Positions 8,159 to 16,675 of a stretch of DNA of 64,000 bases are shown here, piece by piece (position 1 is the first letter of the stretch; each line of letters begins with the position of its first letter). Source of the DNA: Acidaminococcus timonensis (GTDB taxonomy: Bacteria > Bacillota > Negativicutes > Acidaminococcales > Acidaminococcaceae); contig NZ_FNWH01000006.1 in NCBI RefSeq assembly GCF_900106585.1, positions 434,001 through 498,000 on the forward strand, written 5' to 3'. The translations under genes and the position numbers were made by a program. The notes beneath the pieces are model-generated. The model saw only the letters and a list, made by a program, of their open reading frames with translations. It was not told the DNA's origin and did no database searches.

Positions 8159-9589
8159 ATGAGGGACGTGATGCTGGAATTTCTGCAAGGGACTGCGGAC
8201 GCATTGTGGGGAACGCCCATGACCGTGGTCCTGGTGGGCATAGGGCTGTATGTCAGCTTCCGGTTCCACTTTTATTACAATTTTCGCCATTGGGGGTTCC
8301 ATTTCCGGAACACCTTTGGGAAAATGTTCCAGAAAGGAGAAGGCCACGGTACGGTTTCCGGGTTTGCCGCTGCCTGTACCGCCATGGCCAATACCATCGG
8401 AGTGGGGAATATCGGCGGGGTGGCCACGGCCATTGTGTCCGGAGGACCCGGAGCGGTATTCTGGATGTGGGTGTCCGGCTGTCTGGGTATGTCCACCAAG
8501 GCCTGTGAAATCATCCTGGGCCAGCGGTTCCGGGTCAAGTATTCCCGGTCCATGGACGAATACATGTGTGACCGGTCCTTTGTGATGAAAAATGCCCTGG
8601 GCTGGAAACGGGGAGCCCTGCTGCTTTCGGTGGCCTGTTTCCTCCTGGGTCCCTGGACCTGCAGTGTCCAGACGGAATCCGTGGTGGGGGCCCTAAAGGA
8701 AGCCTTCGGGATCCCTCCGATCTATGCGGCGGCCTTCCTGGGCATCACCTGTTTCGCTACCATTTTCGGGGGGCTCCAGCGGATTTCCAGGGTCATGGAA
8801 CGGGTGGTGCCCTTCATGGCCCTGCTGTACATCCTGGGAGGGCTGGCCATCCTGCTCCAGCACTGGCAGGATGTGCCCGGGGCCCTGGCCCTGATTCTCC
8901 GCAGTGCGTTCAGCCCGGTGGCGGCTGCCGGCGGGTTTGCCGGGGCCACGATGAAGGACGCCATGCGCTACGGGATCGCCCGGGGACTGTATTCCAACGA
9001 TGCAGGTACCGGTTATGGGATCATCGCCCATGCTTCGGCCCGGACGGATCATCCGGTGCGCCAGGCATCCTGGGGCTGGGGGGAAGTGTTCCTGGATACC
9101 ATCGTGGTGTGTTCCGTTACGGCGCTGTCCCTGATCCTGACCCACGCTTACACGGATTTTCCGGGCCTGGACAGTGCCCGGCTCACCACCGCCGCCTTCC
9201 GTACTTCTTTCGGAGATCTGGGGGCCGGGTTCCTGGCCCTGGCCATCACGGTCTTTGCCTGGACCACCATCATCGGCATGTACTATAGCTGTGAGAAGTC
9301 GGTCAACTACGCCCTGGGGGATACCCACTGGAACCGGATCGGCACCCGGATCTATATGCTCTATTACATGATCCCCTGTGTGGTGCTGTACCATGCCAGG
9401 GCCGATGCCCTGTGGGCCATGACGGACATCCTGTCGGCCATTTACGTGATGATCACCATCCTGTTCATCGTTACCCAGCAGAAAGAGATTTTCCGTCTGT
9501 TCAACGATTTCTGGTTCCGGTACCTGCCGGCAAAGGAACGGGGGGAGAATCCCCCGGCAGTCACCTACGGAAAAATGGAAGAAGTTTGA
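8159..9589 (+). CDS. AGCS family Na+:alanine/glycine symporter
   Basis: A 476-residue membrane protein with about 10-11 transmembrane segments. Diagnostic AGCS phrases are CTAMANTIGVGNIGGVATAI near residue 75, GLYSNDAGTG near residue 280 and FAWTTIIGMYY near residue 365. It imports a small neutral amino acid with Na+. ATG at 8159 gives the longest product, but ATG at 8171 with GAGGGA directly upstream is also plausible. It lies between the M20 hydrolase and the homocysteine methyltransferase with short gaps, so it is probably in their operon. Confidence 0.93.
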   Translation: MRDVMLEFLQGTADALWGTPMTVVLVGIGLYVSFRFHFYYNFRHWGFHFRNTFGKMFQKGEGHGTVSGFAAACTAMANTIGVGNIGGVATAIVSGGPGAVFWMWVSGCLGMSTKACEIILGQRFRVKYSRSMDEYMCDRSFVMKNALGWKRGALLLSVACFLLGPWTCSVQTESVVGALKEAFGIPPIYAAAFLGITCFATIFGGLQRISRVMERVVPFMALLYILGGLAILLQHWQDVPGALALILRSAFSPVAAAGGFAGATMKDAMRYGIARGLYSNDAGTGYGIIAHASARTDHPVRQASWGWGEVFLDTIVVCSVTALSLILTHAYTDFPGLDSARLTTAAFRTSFGDLGAGFLALAITVFAWTTIIGMYYSCEKSVNYALGDTHWNRIGTRIYMLYYMIPCVVLYHARADALWAMTDILSAIYVMITILFIVTQQKEIFRLFNDFWFRYLPAKERGENPPAVTYGKMEEV

Positions 9590-9626
9590 GAAGAAAAGAA
9601 CCTGTACATAGCATGAGGAGGAAAGC

Positions 9627-10589
9627 ATGAGACAGACATTGAAAAACGTCCTGGAGCAGAATCAGATCCTGGTCATCGATGGTTCCATGGGCACGGCGCT
9701 GGAAAACCTGGGGGCGGATCTGAACAACAGCCTGTGGACCGCCCGGGTGCTGGCCGACCGGCCGGAACTGGTGAAACAGGTCCATCTGGAGTATTTCCGG
9801 GCCGGGGCCGATGCGGGGATCACCTGCAGCTATCAGGCTTCCATCCCAGGCCTTATGGCCAATGGGTTCAGCCGGCAGGCTGCGGAAGACCTGATCACCC
9901 GGTCGGTGACCCTTTTCCAGGAAGCCCGCCAAGAATGGTGGGACCAGGAAGGGAAGGCTGCCGGACGGGCCTGGCCCCTGTGCCTGGCCGGAGTGGGGCC
10001 CTACGGCGCCTATCTGGCAGATGGCTCGGAGTACCGGGGCCATTACGGTCTCAGCGACCGGGAATTGTATGATTTCCATAAGCGGAGGGCCCAGCTGCTG
10101 TGGGAAGCCGGTGCGGATGTGCTGCTGTTCGAGACCCAGCCCGGGCTCCAGGAAGCACTGGTGGAAGCCCGGATCGCCCGGGAACTGGTGGCCACGTTCT
10201 GGATCAGCTTTTCCTGCCGGGATGGGCTTCACAACTGTGAAGGGATGCCTCTGCGGGAGGCGGCGGCGGAAGTGGTGCGCCAGTTCCCGGAAGTGGAGGC
10301 TCTGGGGGTCAACTGCACCAAACCGGAATACATCGGGAGCCTGATCGGGGAACTGAAGGCGGCTTCCCACCGGCCTGTTTTCGTGTATCCCAACAGCGGG
10401 GAAGAATACGATCCGGTGACCAAGACCTGGCATGGGGTGGGCACGGACCGGAAATTCGGAGACTATGCCCTGGAATACATGGAGGCCGGAGCCGTGGCCG
10501 TTGGCGGCTGCTGCACCACGGTGGCCGAGCATATCCGGCAGGTGGTCCAGGCCCGGGAACGGTTCCTGGGAGAAACCCATGAGCGGTAA
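9627..10589 (+). CDS. mmuM: Homocysteine S-methyltransferase (MmuM type)
   Basis: Makes methionine by transferring a methyl group from S-methylmethionine or S-adenosylmethionine to homocysteine. The 320-residue TIM barrel begins ILVIDGSMGTALE and has the three zinc-binding cysteines in GVNC (about residue 231) and GGCC near the C-terminus. The family length is about 310. ATG at 9627 follows GAGGAGG. The 3' end overlaps the next gene by 11 bp, indicating translational coupling. Its place behind an amino-acid symporter fits amino-acid salvage. Confidence 0.93.
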   Translation: MRQTLKNVLEQNQILVIDGSMGTALENLGADLNNSLWTARVLADRPELVKQVHLEYFRAGADAGITCSYQASIPGLMANGFSRQAAEDLITRSVTLFQEARQEWWDQEGKAAGRAWPLCLAGVGPYGAYLADGSEYRGHYGLSDRELYDFHKRRAQLLWEAGADVLLFETQPGLQEALVEARIARELVATFWISFSCRDGLHNCEGMPLREAAAEVVRQFPEVEALGVNCTKPEYIGSLIGELKAASHRPVFVYPNSGEEYDPVTKTWHGVGTDRKFGDYALEYMEAGAVAVGGCCTTVAEHIRQVVQARERFLGETHER

Positions 10590-11148
10590 CAGGCAGGGGG
10601 ACAAGACGGGCCAGGGGACCATCACCACCTTCACCGGCCTGGAGTTCGACCCGCTGGACCCGAGGCCGGAGACCCTCCGCATCCAGGACATCGCCCATGC
10701 CCTGAGTCTTTTGTGCCGGGGCAATGGGCACTGCCGGACGTTTTATTCCGTGGGCCAGCACTGTATCGCCGCGGCCCGGGAAGCCCTGGCCCGGGGCTGC
10801 GGCAACAGGGTGGCTCTGGGAGCCCTGCTCCACGATGCCACGGAATGCTACCTGTCCGATGTACCCCATCCCTACAAAGCGGCTATGCCCCGGTATCGGG
10901 AACTGGAAGAGCAGCTGCTGACGGCCATCTTCCGGAAGTTCCTGGGCGGGCCCCTGCCGGCTCAGGATGAAAAGGCCATCCGGCAGATCGACCGGGCGCT
11001 GATGTACAGCGACCTGCACCACCTGATGGACCATCCGGAGAACAGAGAGATGGAGGGGACGCTGCTGCGGAAAGTGGACTACAGGGTGCGGCCCTTCCAG
11101 GAGGTGGAAGCAGAGTATCTGCAGCTGTACGGGATCCTGAAGCAGTGA
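10579..11148 (+). CDS. HD-domain phosphohydrolase (YfbR-like)
   Basis: A 189-residue soluble protein with the HD-superfamily signature HDATECYLSDVP (about residue 89) and upstream GQHC, which together supply His/Asp metal ligands. Proteins of this small single-domain type often act on nucleoside monophosphates, but the substrate here is unknown. ATG at 10579 lies inside the end of mmuM and has GGGAGA 5 nt upstream. It is the last gene of the 6938-11148 operon and converges with the MATE gene on the other strand. Confidence 0.8.
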   Translation: MSGNRQGDKTGQGTITTFTGLEFDPLDPRPETLRIQDIAHALSLLCRGNGHCRTFYSVGQHCIAAAREALARGCGNRVALGALLHDATECYLSDVPHPYKAAMPRYRELEEQLLTAIFRKFLGGPLPAQDEKAIRQIDRALMYSDLHHLMDHPENREMEGTLLRKVDYRVRPFQEVEAEYLQLYGILKQ

Positions 11149-11182
11149 AGGACGACGCCCTTTCTTTTTGAAGGATATTTTC

Positions 11183-12520
11183 TTATCCGATCTTCACCTT
11201 GTGGATCCACCGCATCGAGCGGTACTCGTAATGGCTGATCAGCCAGTTGGCACTCCAGCCCACCGGTTCGGCCATCCAGACCATCTGAATGCCGTAGAGG
11301 GGGGCCAGGGTGAGGGAAATCAGGATCCGCAGGCCCAGGTTGGTCAGATTGGCGATGGTGAACAGCTTCATATCCCCGGCACCCCGCAGCACGCCGTCCA
11401 CGGCCATCTTGAAGCCGATGATGCTGATGAAGAAGCCCACGAATTTCAGGAACGAGGTACCGGTTTCCAGGGCCACGGCCGAAGCCCTGTCACCCAGGAA
11501 GAACCGGATGATGGGCTCGTTGCAGGTTTCCAGCACCACCAGGATGATTACCGCATACAGCACCACCAGTTTGTTGGAGGCATGGTAACCGGCAAGAACC
11601 CGGTCCACTTTTCGGGCGCCCAGGTTCTGGCCTGTGTAGGGACTCATGGCATTGCCGATGGCGTTCATGGGCACGGTGCATACGTACTGGATCCGCAGGG
11701 CGGAGGAATAGCCGGCCAGGGCTGCGGCCCCGAAACTGTTGACCACTCCCTGTACCAGCATCATGCCGATGGACACAATGGACTGCTGCAGAATGGAAGG
11801 CAGGGCGATGGCCGTCATTTTGCCCAGCTGGGTTTGGCTGAAATACCCGGGAGCCCTGCCCAGCTCACGGATCAGGTGCATGAACACCCCGTAGGACAGC
11901 ACCGCCGAAAGCCCCTGGCTGATCAGGGTGGCCCAGGCGGCCCCGGCCACACCCCAGCCCAGGTTCCGGACCATGTAGATGTCCAGGAACACGTTGAGCA
12001 GGGAGGAGAAAATCAGGAAATACAGGGGATACCGGGATTTGCCCAGGGCATTGAAAGTGGCGGAAAGGATGTTGTACATAAAAAGGAAGGGCAGGCCCAG
12101 GAAGTAGATCCGCAGGTAGGCCTCGGCCATGCCCAGACTGTCCGCCGGGGTCTTCAGCCAGGTCATGATCTGGCTGCTGGCGGCATAGCCGAAAATCCCC
12201 AGCAGGGTGCTGAGCCCCAGGAAGGTCAGGAAGGCGGTGTAGATGGCCTGCTTCATGGGGCCGTACTCATGGGCACCGAAATACCGGCTGACGATCACCG
12301 AAGCCCCTACGCCGCCTCCGATGGCAATGCTGATGAAAACCGTGGTGAGGGCATAGGAGGCCCCCACGGCGGCCAGGGCTGTTTCGCCCACGTAACGGCC
12401 TACAATGGCCGAATCTACGGTATTGTACAATTGCTGGAAGAAATTGCCCAGGATCATGGGCAGGGAAAACAGGAACAGGGCCTTCATAGGCGGGTCGGTC
12501 ACAAGATAATCCCGATTCAT
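11183..12520 (-). CDS. MATE family efflux transporter
   Basis: A 445-residue polytopic membrane protein with the MATE N-terminal phrase FFQQLYNTVDSAIVGRYVG and the second-repeat phrase PSILQQSIVSIGMMLVQGVV. It exports an unidentified small molecule. The start ATG at 12520 has GGAGTG 7 nt upstream. It is the only gene on the minus strand between the HD hydrolase and pta and is divergent from pta. It is related to, but clearly different from, the MATE protein at 5355-6746. Confidence 0.93.
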   Translation of the reverse strand: MNRDYLVTDPPMKALFLFSLPMILGNFFQQLYNTVDSAIVGRYVGETALAAVGASYALTTVFISIAIGGGVGASVIVSRYFGAHEYGPMKQAIYTAFLTFLGLSTLLGIFGYAASSQIMTWLKTPADSLGMAEAYLRIYFLGLPFLFMYNILSATFNALGKSRYPLYFLIFSSLLNVFLDIYMVRNLGWGVAGAAWATLISQGLSAVLSYGVFMHLIRELGRAPGYFSQTQLGKMTAIALPSILQQSIVSIGMMLVQGVVNSFGAAALAGYSSALRIQYVCTVPMNAIGNAMSPYTGQNLGARKVDRVLAGYHASNKLVVLYAVIILVVLETCNEPIIRFFLGDRASAVALETGTSFLKFVGFFISIIGFKMAVDGVLRGAGDMKLFTIANLTNLGLRILISLTLAPLYGIQMVWMAEPVGWSANWLISHYEYRSMRWIHKVKIG

Positions 12521-12685
12521 GGTATCACTCCAATTCTGCTGCCGGGCAGCGATGATGACTTCGTTTCCAGTTTACAGAAAAACCTCCGGTTTTTCAATAC
12601 GCAGGTCTCTTTGGAAAGGAGCACTTATCAGAATATTACCTTTTTTAAATTGGGAAAAGTTCGTATATGGAACGGCCGAAAAACG

Positions 12686-12694
12686 TGCTATAAT
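12686..12694 (+). promoter_or_regulatory. Extended -10 promoter of pta
   Basis: TGC is followed directly by TATAAT, an extended -10 element, 62 bp upstream of pta. No clear -35 is seen. Confidence 0.6.
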
Positions 12695-12756
12695 AGAAAC
12701 TATGAAAAGGGGTGCCGTGCACCAACCTTTTACTATTTGGGTAGGAGTGATATTAA

Positions 12757-13773
12757 ATGGCATTTATGGACGAACTGAAGGCTCGTGTTAAACCTGCACA
12801 AAAGAGAATTGTGCTGCCGGAAAACGACAGTGACAGAGCGCTGAAGGCTGCTGCTATCGTTACCAAAGAAGGTTTTGCTAAAATCGTGCTGGTAGGGGAT
12901 CCTGCTAAACTGCAAAAGGATGCAGATCGTCTGGGCATCAGCTTTGACGGTGTACAAATCGTCAACCCTGCAACCTATGAAAAAATGGACGAACTGTGCG
13001 CTTACTTTGCAGAACGGAGAAAGAAAAAGGGCATGACCGTGGAAAAAGCACGGGAAATCATGCTGAACGATACCACGTTCTTCGGCGCCGGCCTGCTGGC
13101 CATGGGCGATGCTGACGGTGTGGTTTCCGGTTCTACCCGGACTTCTGCTGATACCATCAAAGCAGGTCTGCAGGTTGTGGGCGTAAAACCCGGCAACAAG
13201 ACCGTATGCAGCGGCTTCATCATCCTGAGCGACAAGAAGAACCTGGGCGACAACGGCAAACTGGTCTTCGGTGACTGCGGCGTTATCATCGAACCGACGG
13301 CTGAACAGCTGGCTGATATCGCAGTAAGCTGCGCTGACCGTGCCCGCAACACCCTGGATATCAAAGAACCGAAAGTGGCTCTGCTGTGCTACTCCACCAA
13401 AGGCTCCGGCTCCGGTGAAGAAGTCGACAAAGTGAAGGAAGCTGTTGAAATCCTGAAGTCCCGCAATGTGGATTTCGAATTCGACGGCGAACTGCAGGCT
13501 GATGCTGCCCTGGTTCCTGAAGTGGGCGAACGCAAGGCTCCTGGCTCCAAAGTGGCCGGCCATGCCAACGTACTGATTTTCCCGAACCTGTGTGCTGCCA
13601 ACATCGGCTACAAACTGGTTGAACGGTTCAGCGGTGCTACCTGCCTTGGGCCTCTGGTTCAGGGTCTGGCCAAACCGGTCCTGGATCTGAGCCGTGGCTG
13701 CTCCACCCAGGATGTGGTGGATGTATGCGCTGTTTGCGCCTGCGATGCCATCGCTGCAGAAGACAACAAATAA
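12757..13773 (+). CDS. pta: Phosphate acetyltransferase
   Basis: Converts acetyl-CoA and phosphate to acetyl phosphate and CoA, the step before acetate kinase in fermentative ATP formation. The 338-residue length fits the short Pta form without regulatory domains. Signature phrases are VLPENDSDRALKAA, GSTRTSADTIKAGLQ and FPNLCAANIGYK. No acetate kinase lies beside it. Alternative substrates such as butyryl-CoA (Ptb) are less likely given these Pta phrases. It stands alone with its own promoter and terminator. Codon use is less extremely G/C-ending than in neighbours, as in highly expressed genes. Confidence 0.93.
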   Translation: MAFMDELKARVKPAQKRIVLPENDSDRALKAAAIVTKEGFAKIVLVGDPAKLQKDADRLGISFDGVQIVNPATYEKMDELCAYFAERRKKKGMTVEKAREIMLNDTTFFGAGLLAMGDADGVVSGSTRTSADTIKAGLQVVGVKPGNKTVCSGFIILSDKKNLGDNGKLVFGDCGVIIEPTAEQLADIAVSCADRARNTLDIKEPKVALLCYSTKGSGSGEEVDKVKEAVEILKSRNVDFEFDGELQADAALVPEVGERKAPGSKVAGHANVLIFPNLCAANIGYKLVERFSGATCLGPLVQGLAKPVLDLSRGCSTQDVVDVCAVCACDAIAAEDNK

Positions 13774-13787
13774 TTGGTGCACAAAAA

Positions 13788-13821
13788 AAGGAGGGTGTGA
13801 AAAAATCACACCCTCCTTTTT
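13788..13821 (+). terminator. Terminator of pta
   Basis: GGAGGGTGTGA pairs with TCACACCCTCC across an A5 loop and is followed by TTTTT. Confidence 0.93.
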
Positions 13822-13951
13822 CAGTGGCTGGAAGCAGTAGAGACTGCTGGATGGATCTGCATACAAAGAAAGACGCTGTGAAGAAATGAGGATTCTGAGC
13901 TGACCCCCAATTGTTAGACCAAAAATCTAACAATTGGGGGTTAGTTTTTTT

Positions 13952-14530
13952 ATGGCAAGACACAGCTATGAATTTAAGAAAAAAATAGTACTGGAATACT
14001 TGAACAGTGACAAAGGGTGTATTTCTATTTCACGTAAATATGGGATGGCAAGTAGCAGCCAGCTGCTAAAGTGGGCTGCTGCTTACAAGGCATTTGGAGA
14101 TAATGGTCTGAAGAGATCTCGCTCTCAAAAAATATACTCTTTCAAAGAAAAACTTTCTGTGGTAGAGTCTTACTTAACAAATGAAATCTCATATCAGGAA
14201 TTGGCAATTCGTGTAGGAATCAACAATCCGTCATTGATTTCCAGATGGGTCAATGAATTTAAAATTGCGGGGCCGGATGCGTTACGGTCACATAAAAAAG
14301 GTAGGAAAAAGACTTTGAGCCAATCAAAACCCAAAAAAACAGATACCCAGGTTCAACAACCGATGGTCAACATCAGTGTGGAACATGTCCAGGAGTTAGA
14401 GAATGAAAACCTTAAACTCCGAATAGAGAATGCTTTTTTAAAAGAACTGAGGAGACTGCGTTTAGAGGACGAAGCAAAAATGAGAGAGTTGCGAAAATCA
14501 TCTCCAGTCTCCGAGGATCATTCAAGTTGA
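13952..14530 (+). CDS. IS3-family transposase OrfA (copy 1)
   Basis: A 192-residue DNA-binding protein with two helix-turn-helix units (about residues 1-50 and 60-105) and a C-terminal heptad/leucine-zipper stretch (ELENENLKLRIENAFLKELRR). It recognises the element ends and multimerises. ATG at 13952 follows a T7 run; the only upstream purine tract is the G5 of the hairpin arm. In codons 161-163 the frame contains T_TTT_TTA (14434-14440), a probable -1 slippage site that would fuse OrfA to OrfB. Confidence 0.93.
   Translation: MARHSYEFKKKIVLEYLNSDKGCISISRKYGMASSSQLLKWAAAYKAFGDNGLKRSRSQKIYSFKEKLSVVESYLTNEISYQELAIRVGINNPSLISRWVNEFKIAGPDALRSHKKGRKKTLSQSKPKKTDTQVQQPMVNISVEHVQELENENLKLRIENAFLKELRRLRLEDEAKMRELRKSSPVSEDHSS
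14434..14440 (+). other. Predicted -1 ribosomal frameshift site in IS copy 1
   Basis: TTTTTTA is read T_TTT_TTA in the orfA frame. The -1 frame is open from here into orfB and encodes the usual OrfB lead-in (AKIISSLRGSFKLKDILSYT). Confidence 0.65.
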
Positions 14531-15372
14531 AAGACATTCTCTCCTATACGCAAATGCCCAAAGCAACCTATATGTACTGGCAGAAACGGTTTGACCGCGA
14601 GAATCCAGACCAGGAAGTAGAGGAGAAAATACAGGAAATCCGCAGCCAGCATAAAGATTATGGATACCGTCGCATGACCGGTGAGCTAAAGAACCAAGGG
14701 ATTTGCGTGAACAAGAAGAAAGTTCAACGTATCATGCAGAAACTGAGCCTTCAGGTAACATCTTTTACCCGGAAGAGCCGTAAATACAGCTCCTATAAGG
14801 GTAAGGTAGGAACCATTGCTCCAAATAGGATACATCGTCGTTTTGAGACGAATATCCCTCACCAGAAGATTACGACCGACACTTCAGAATTCAAATACTA
14901 TGAAGCAGATTCACAGGGACATTTGACTCTGCGCAAGCTTTATCTGGATCCTTTCCTGGACATGTTCAATAATGAAATCATCAGCTATGGAATAGCCAAA
15001 TATCCTTCGGCTAACAGCATACTGGAAGCTCAAGCCAAAGCAATCAAAATTACTGCTGATTGTCCGTATCGAAGAACATTTCACTCCGATCAGGGCTGGG
15101 CATACCAAATGAAATTCTATACCAAAAGACTAAAAAACGAACGAATTTTTCAGAGCATGTCTCGAAAAGGCAACTGTCATGATAACGCTGTAATGGAAAA
15201 CTTCTTCGGCTTACTGAAGCAGGAAATATATTACGGAGTGACCTACTACAGCTACAAAGAATTAAAAGGCGCTATCGAACGATACATCAAATACTATAAC
15301 GAGCAAAGAATCAAGGAAAAACTGGGCTGGAAAAGTCCTGTTCAATACAGGCTTTCCTTGCAGGCAGCATAA
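14527..15372 (+). CDS. IS3-family transposase OrfB, DDE integrase (copy 1)
   Basis: The catalytic part of the transposase, 281 residues from the first possible independent start (TTG). It has the DDE triad in TTDTSEF (Asp), FHSDQGW (Asp) and ENFFGLLKQE (Glu), with the upstream HTH_21 region HKDYGYRRMTGEL. The frame is -1 relative to orfA and overlaps it by 4 bp. The true product is probably an OrfAB fusion made by frameshifting, since conserved OrfB residues lie upstream of the TTG. The frame is intact, so the element may be active. Confidence 0.93.
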   Translation: MKDILSYTQMPKATYMYWQKRFDRENPDQEVEEKIQEIRSQHKDYGYRRMTGELKNQGICVNKKKVQRIMQKLSLQVTSFTRKSRKYSSYKGKVGTIAPNRIHRRFETNIPHQKITTDTSEFKYYEADSQGHLTLRKLYLDPFLDMFNNEIISYGIAKYPSANSILEAQAKAIKITADCPYRRTFHSDQGWAYQMKFYTKRLKNERIFQSMSRKGNCHDNAVMENFFGLLKQEIYYGVTYYSYKELKGAIERYIKYYNEQRIKEKLGWKSPVQYRLSLQAA

Positions 15373-15375
15373 AAA

Positions 15376-15407
15376 AGTAACGAGACGGTAAAAACCATCT
15401 CGTTACT
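15376..15407 (+). terminator. Hairpin at the 3' end of IS copy 1
   Basis: GTAACGAGACGG/CCATCTCGTTAC forms an inverted repeat just after the orfB stop. It may end the transposase transcript, although the following T run is weak. Confidence 0.55.
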
Positions 15408-15501
15408 AAGGTCTAACTTTTTGGGGTCACATCATTCATTTCTTCACAGCGCCTTTTTTCTATGTATGCACTGCCATGCACAGCCGCCCCAGACAATAAC
15501 A

Positions 15502-15552
15502 GCCCAACGCCGGAGGGGTCGATCGCCCTGATCGACCCCTCCGGCGTTGGGC
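15502..15552. repeat. Long perfect palindrome in an intergenic repeat
   Basis: Two perfect 23-nt arms (starting GCCCAACGCCGGAGG at 15502) are separated by 5 nt. Next to it lies GCGCAGCGATGCGGCGCC (15578-15595), another G/C-rich self-complementary stretch. The block sits between IS copy 1 and the end of the LysR gene and may serve as its terminator, but it lacks a T run. Confidence 0.7.
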
Positions 15553-15596
15553 AACAATCAACAGACGGTGCATACGGGCGCAGCGATGCGGCGCCC

Positions 15597-16541
15597 CTAC
15601 GGCAACAGGGGATGCTCCCGGCAAAAGCGAATGAAAGCCCGTACGGCCCGGGGTGTATATTCTTCCTGGGGCAGCAGCAGAAAAAATTCCCGGTCTGTGA
15701 CGGGAAGGTCGATTTTGTAAAAAACCAGCTTCCTGTCATGGGGATCCACCAACCGGTCACAAATGAAAGCCGAAGCATAACCGGCTTTGGCCAGATGGTA
15801 GACCGTGGCCAGCTGGGAAACCTGAGTCTTGATCCGGGGCGTGCAGCTGGCTGCCCTGAAGATTTCAGCCACCCGGTCATGGAGATTGTTCCCCGGGCGG
15901 AGAACGATATAGTCAAGAAATGAGAGGGCTGCAAGGGGCAGGCTCGGGCAGGCGCTTTCCAGATGCCTTCCGGCTGCAACCTGGGCCGCTGAAAGCTGCC
16001 ATGGCCCATACTGTTCATGAAAGGCACTGTCAGCCGGGACAGCCAGGAGAATGGTGTCGTGAAAAATGCTGTAGTGCTTGAAAGCCGGTATGAATTCCGG
16101 ATTGCAGCTGAAGGTCAGATCCAGTTCCCGTTCTTTGAGCAGAGAAGCCAGATGGGCGGAGCTGCTTTCCAGCAAATCGATCTGGATGCCGGGATAGGCT
16201 GCACTGAACCGGGTCAGCAGGGGGGGCAGGATATGGGCGTTGAGGTAGTGAGAGCCCCCGATCCGAAGATTTCCGGTGACCAGGTCGGCCAGATCTTTTA
16301 ACTGCTGGTCCACCGTTTCTTCCACCTTTTTGATTTCGCGCAGTCCGCGTACATAGACAGCACCTGCTTCCGTCAACTGGAGCGGGTGCTTTTTCCGGTT
16401 GAAGAGGGGCATACCCAGCCGTGTCTCTACCTTACGGATGGCAATGCTGAGCGCAGGCTGGGTCATATGCAGGGCCTCTGCAGCTTTGGAAAAACTGCCG
16501 CAGCGGGTAATCGTCAGGATATATTCTTTCTCCAATTCCAC
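15597..16541 (-). CDS. LysR-family transcriptional regulator
   Basis: A 314-residue regulator with an N-terminal winged HTH (residues about 3-60; SFSKAAEALHMTQPALSIAI) and a periplasmic-binding-protein-like effector domain. The GTG at 16541 is chosen because AAGGAGGGA lies 8 nt upstream and the product then begins VELEKEYILTITRCGS, matching the usual LysR start; an ATG 10 codons upstream has no such site. It is divergent from the UxaA/DAACS genes and almost certainly controls them. The effector is likely their substrate or product. Confidence 0.92.
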   Translation of the reverse strand: MELEKEYILTITRCGSFSKAAEALHMTQPALSIAIRKVETRLGMPLFNRKKHPLQLTEAGAVYVRGLREIKKVEETVDQQLKDLADLVTGNLRIGGSHYLNAHILPPLLTRFSAAYPGIQIDLLESSSAHLASLLKERELDLTFSCNPEFIPAFKHYSIFHDTILLAVPADSAFHEQYGPWQLSAAQVAAGRHLESACPSLPLAALSFLDYIVLRPGNNLHDRVAEIFRAASCTPRIKTQVSQLATVYHLAKAGYASAFICDRLVDPHDRKLVFYKIDLPVTDREFFLLLPQEEYTPRAVRAFIRFCREHPLLP

Positions 16542-16581
16542 GGGGAATCTCCCTCCTTCAGGTTGGTCCATATAGTATAAA

Positions 16582-16644
16582 ACATATTTATAGATATGTA
16601 AATAACATATAATTGCTTTTATGTACAGAAAATTCTATTATAAT
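16582..16644. promoter_or_regulatory. Divergent control region with LysR-type operator and -10 of the uxaA-family gene
   Basis: ACATAT-N6-ATATGT (16582-16599) overlaps ATATGT-N5-ACATAT (16594-16610), giving dyad sites of the LysR T-N11-A kind. A TATAAT at 16639-16644 faces the dehydratase gene. Its -35 is poor, as expected for an activator-dependent promoter. Confidence 0.6.
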
Positions 16645-16675
16645 GCCATAAAGATTCCAATCGGGAGGGAATGAA

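Larger units (their letters stand above)
13896..15434 (+). mobile_element. IS3-family insertion sequence (IS150 group), copy 1
   Basis: A 1539-bp element whose ends are imperfect 25-bp inverted repeats, TGAGCTGACCCCC... and the complement of ...GGGGTCACATCA. It carries two overlapping frames, orfA and orfB. A 3-bp direct repeat TTC flanks it (13893-13895 and 15435-15437), as expected for this group. It is A/T-richer than its surroundings, so probably acquired. The element sits in the loop region of a terminator-like hairpin. A second copy of the same length and with identical encoded proteins is at 44664-46202. Confidence 0.95.

Noticed and set aside
11168-12778. Plus-strand open frame opposite the MATE gene
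   Set aside because: The minus-strand frame has clear MATE motifs and a ribosome-binding site; the plus frame has neither.
13952-15372. orfA/orfB read as a frameshift mutation
   Set aside because: Both IS copies have the same arrangement, the overlap is the normal IS3 layout, and a slip site is present, so it is programmed rather than damaged.
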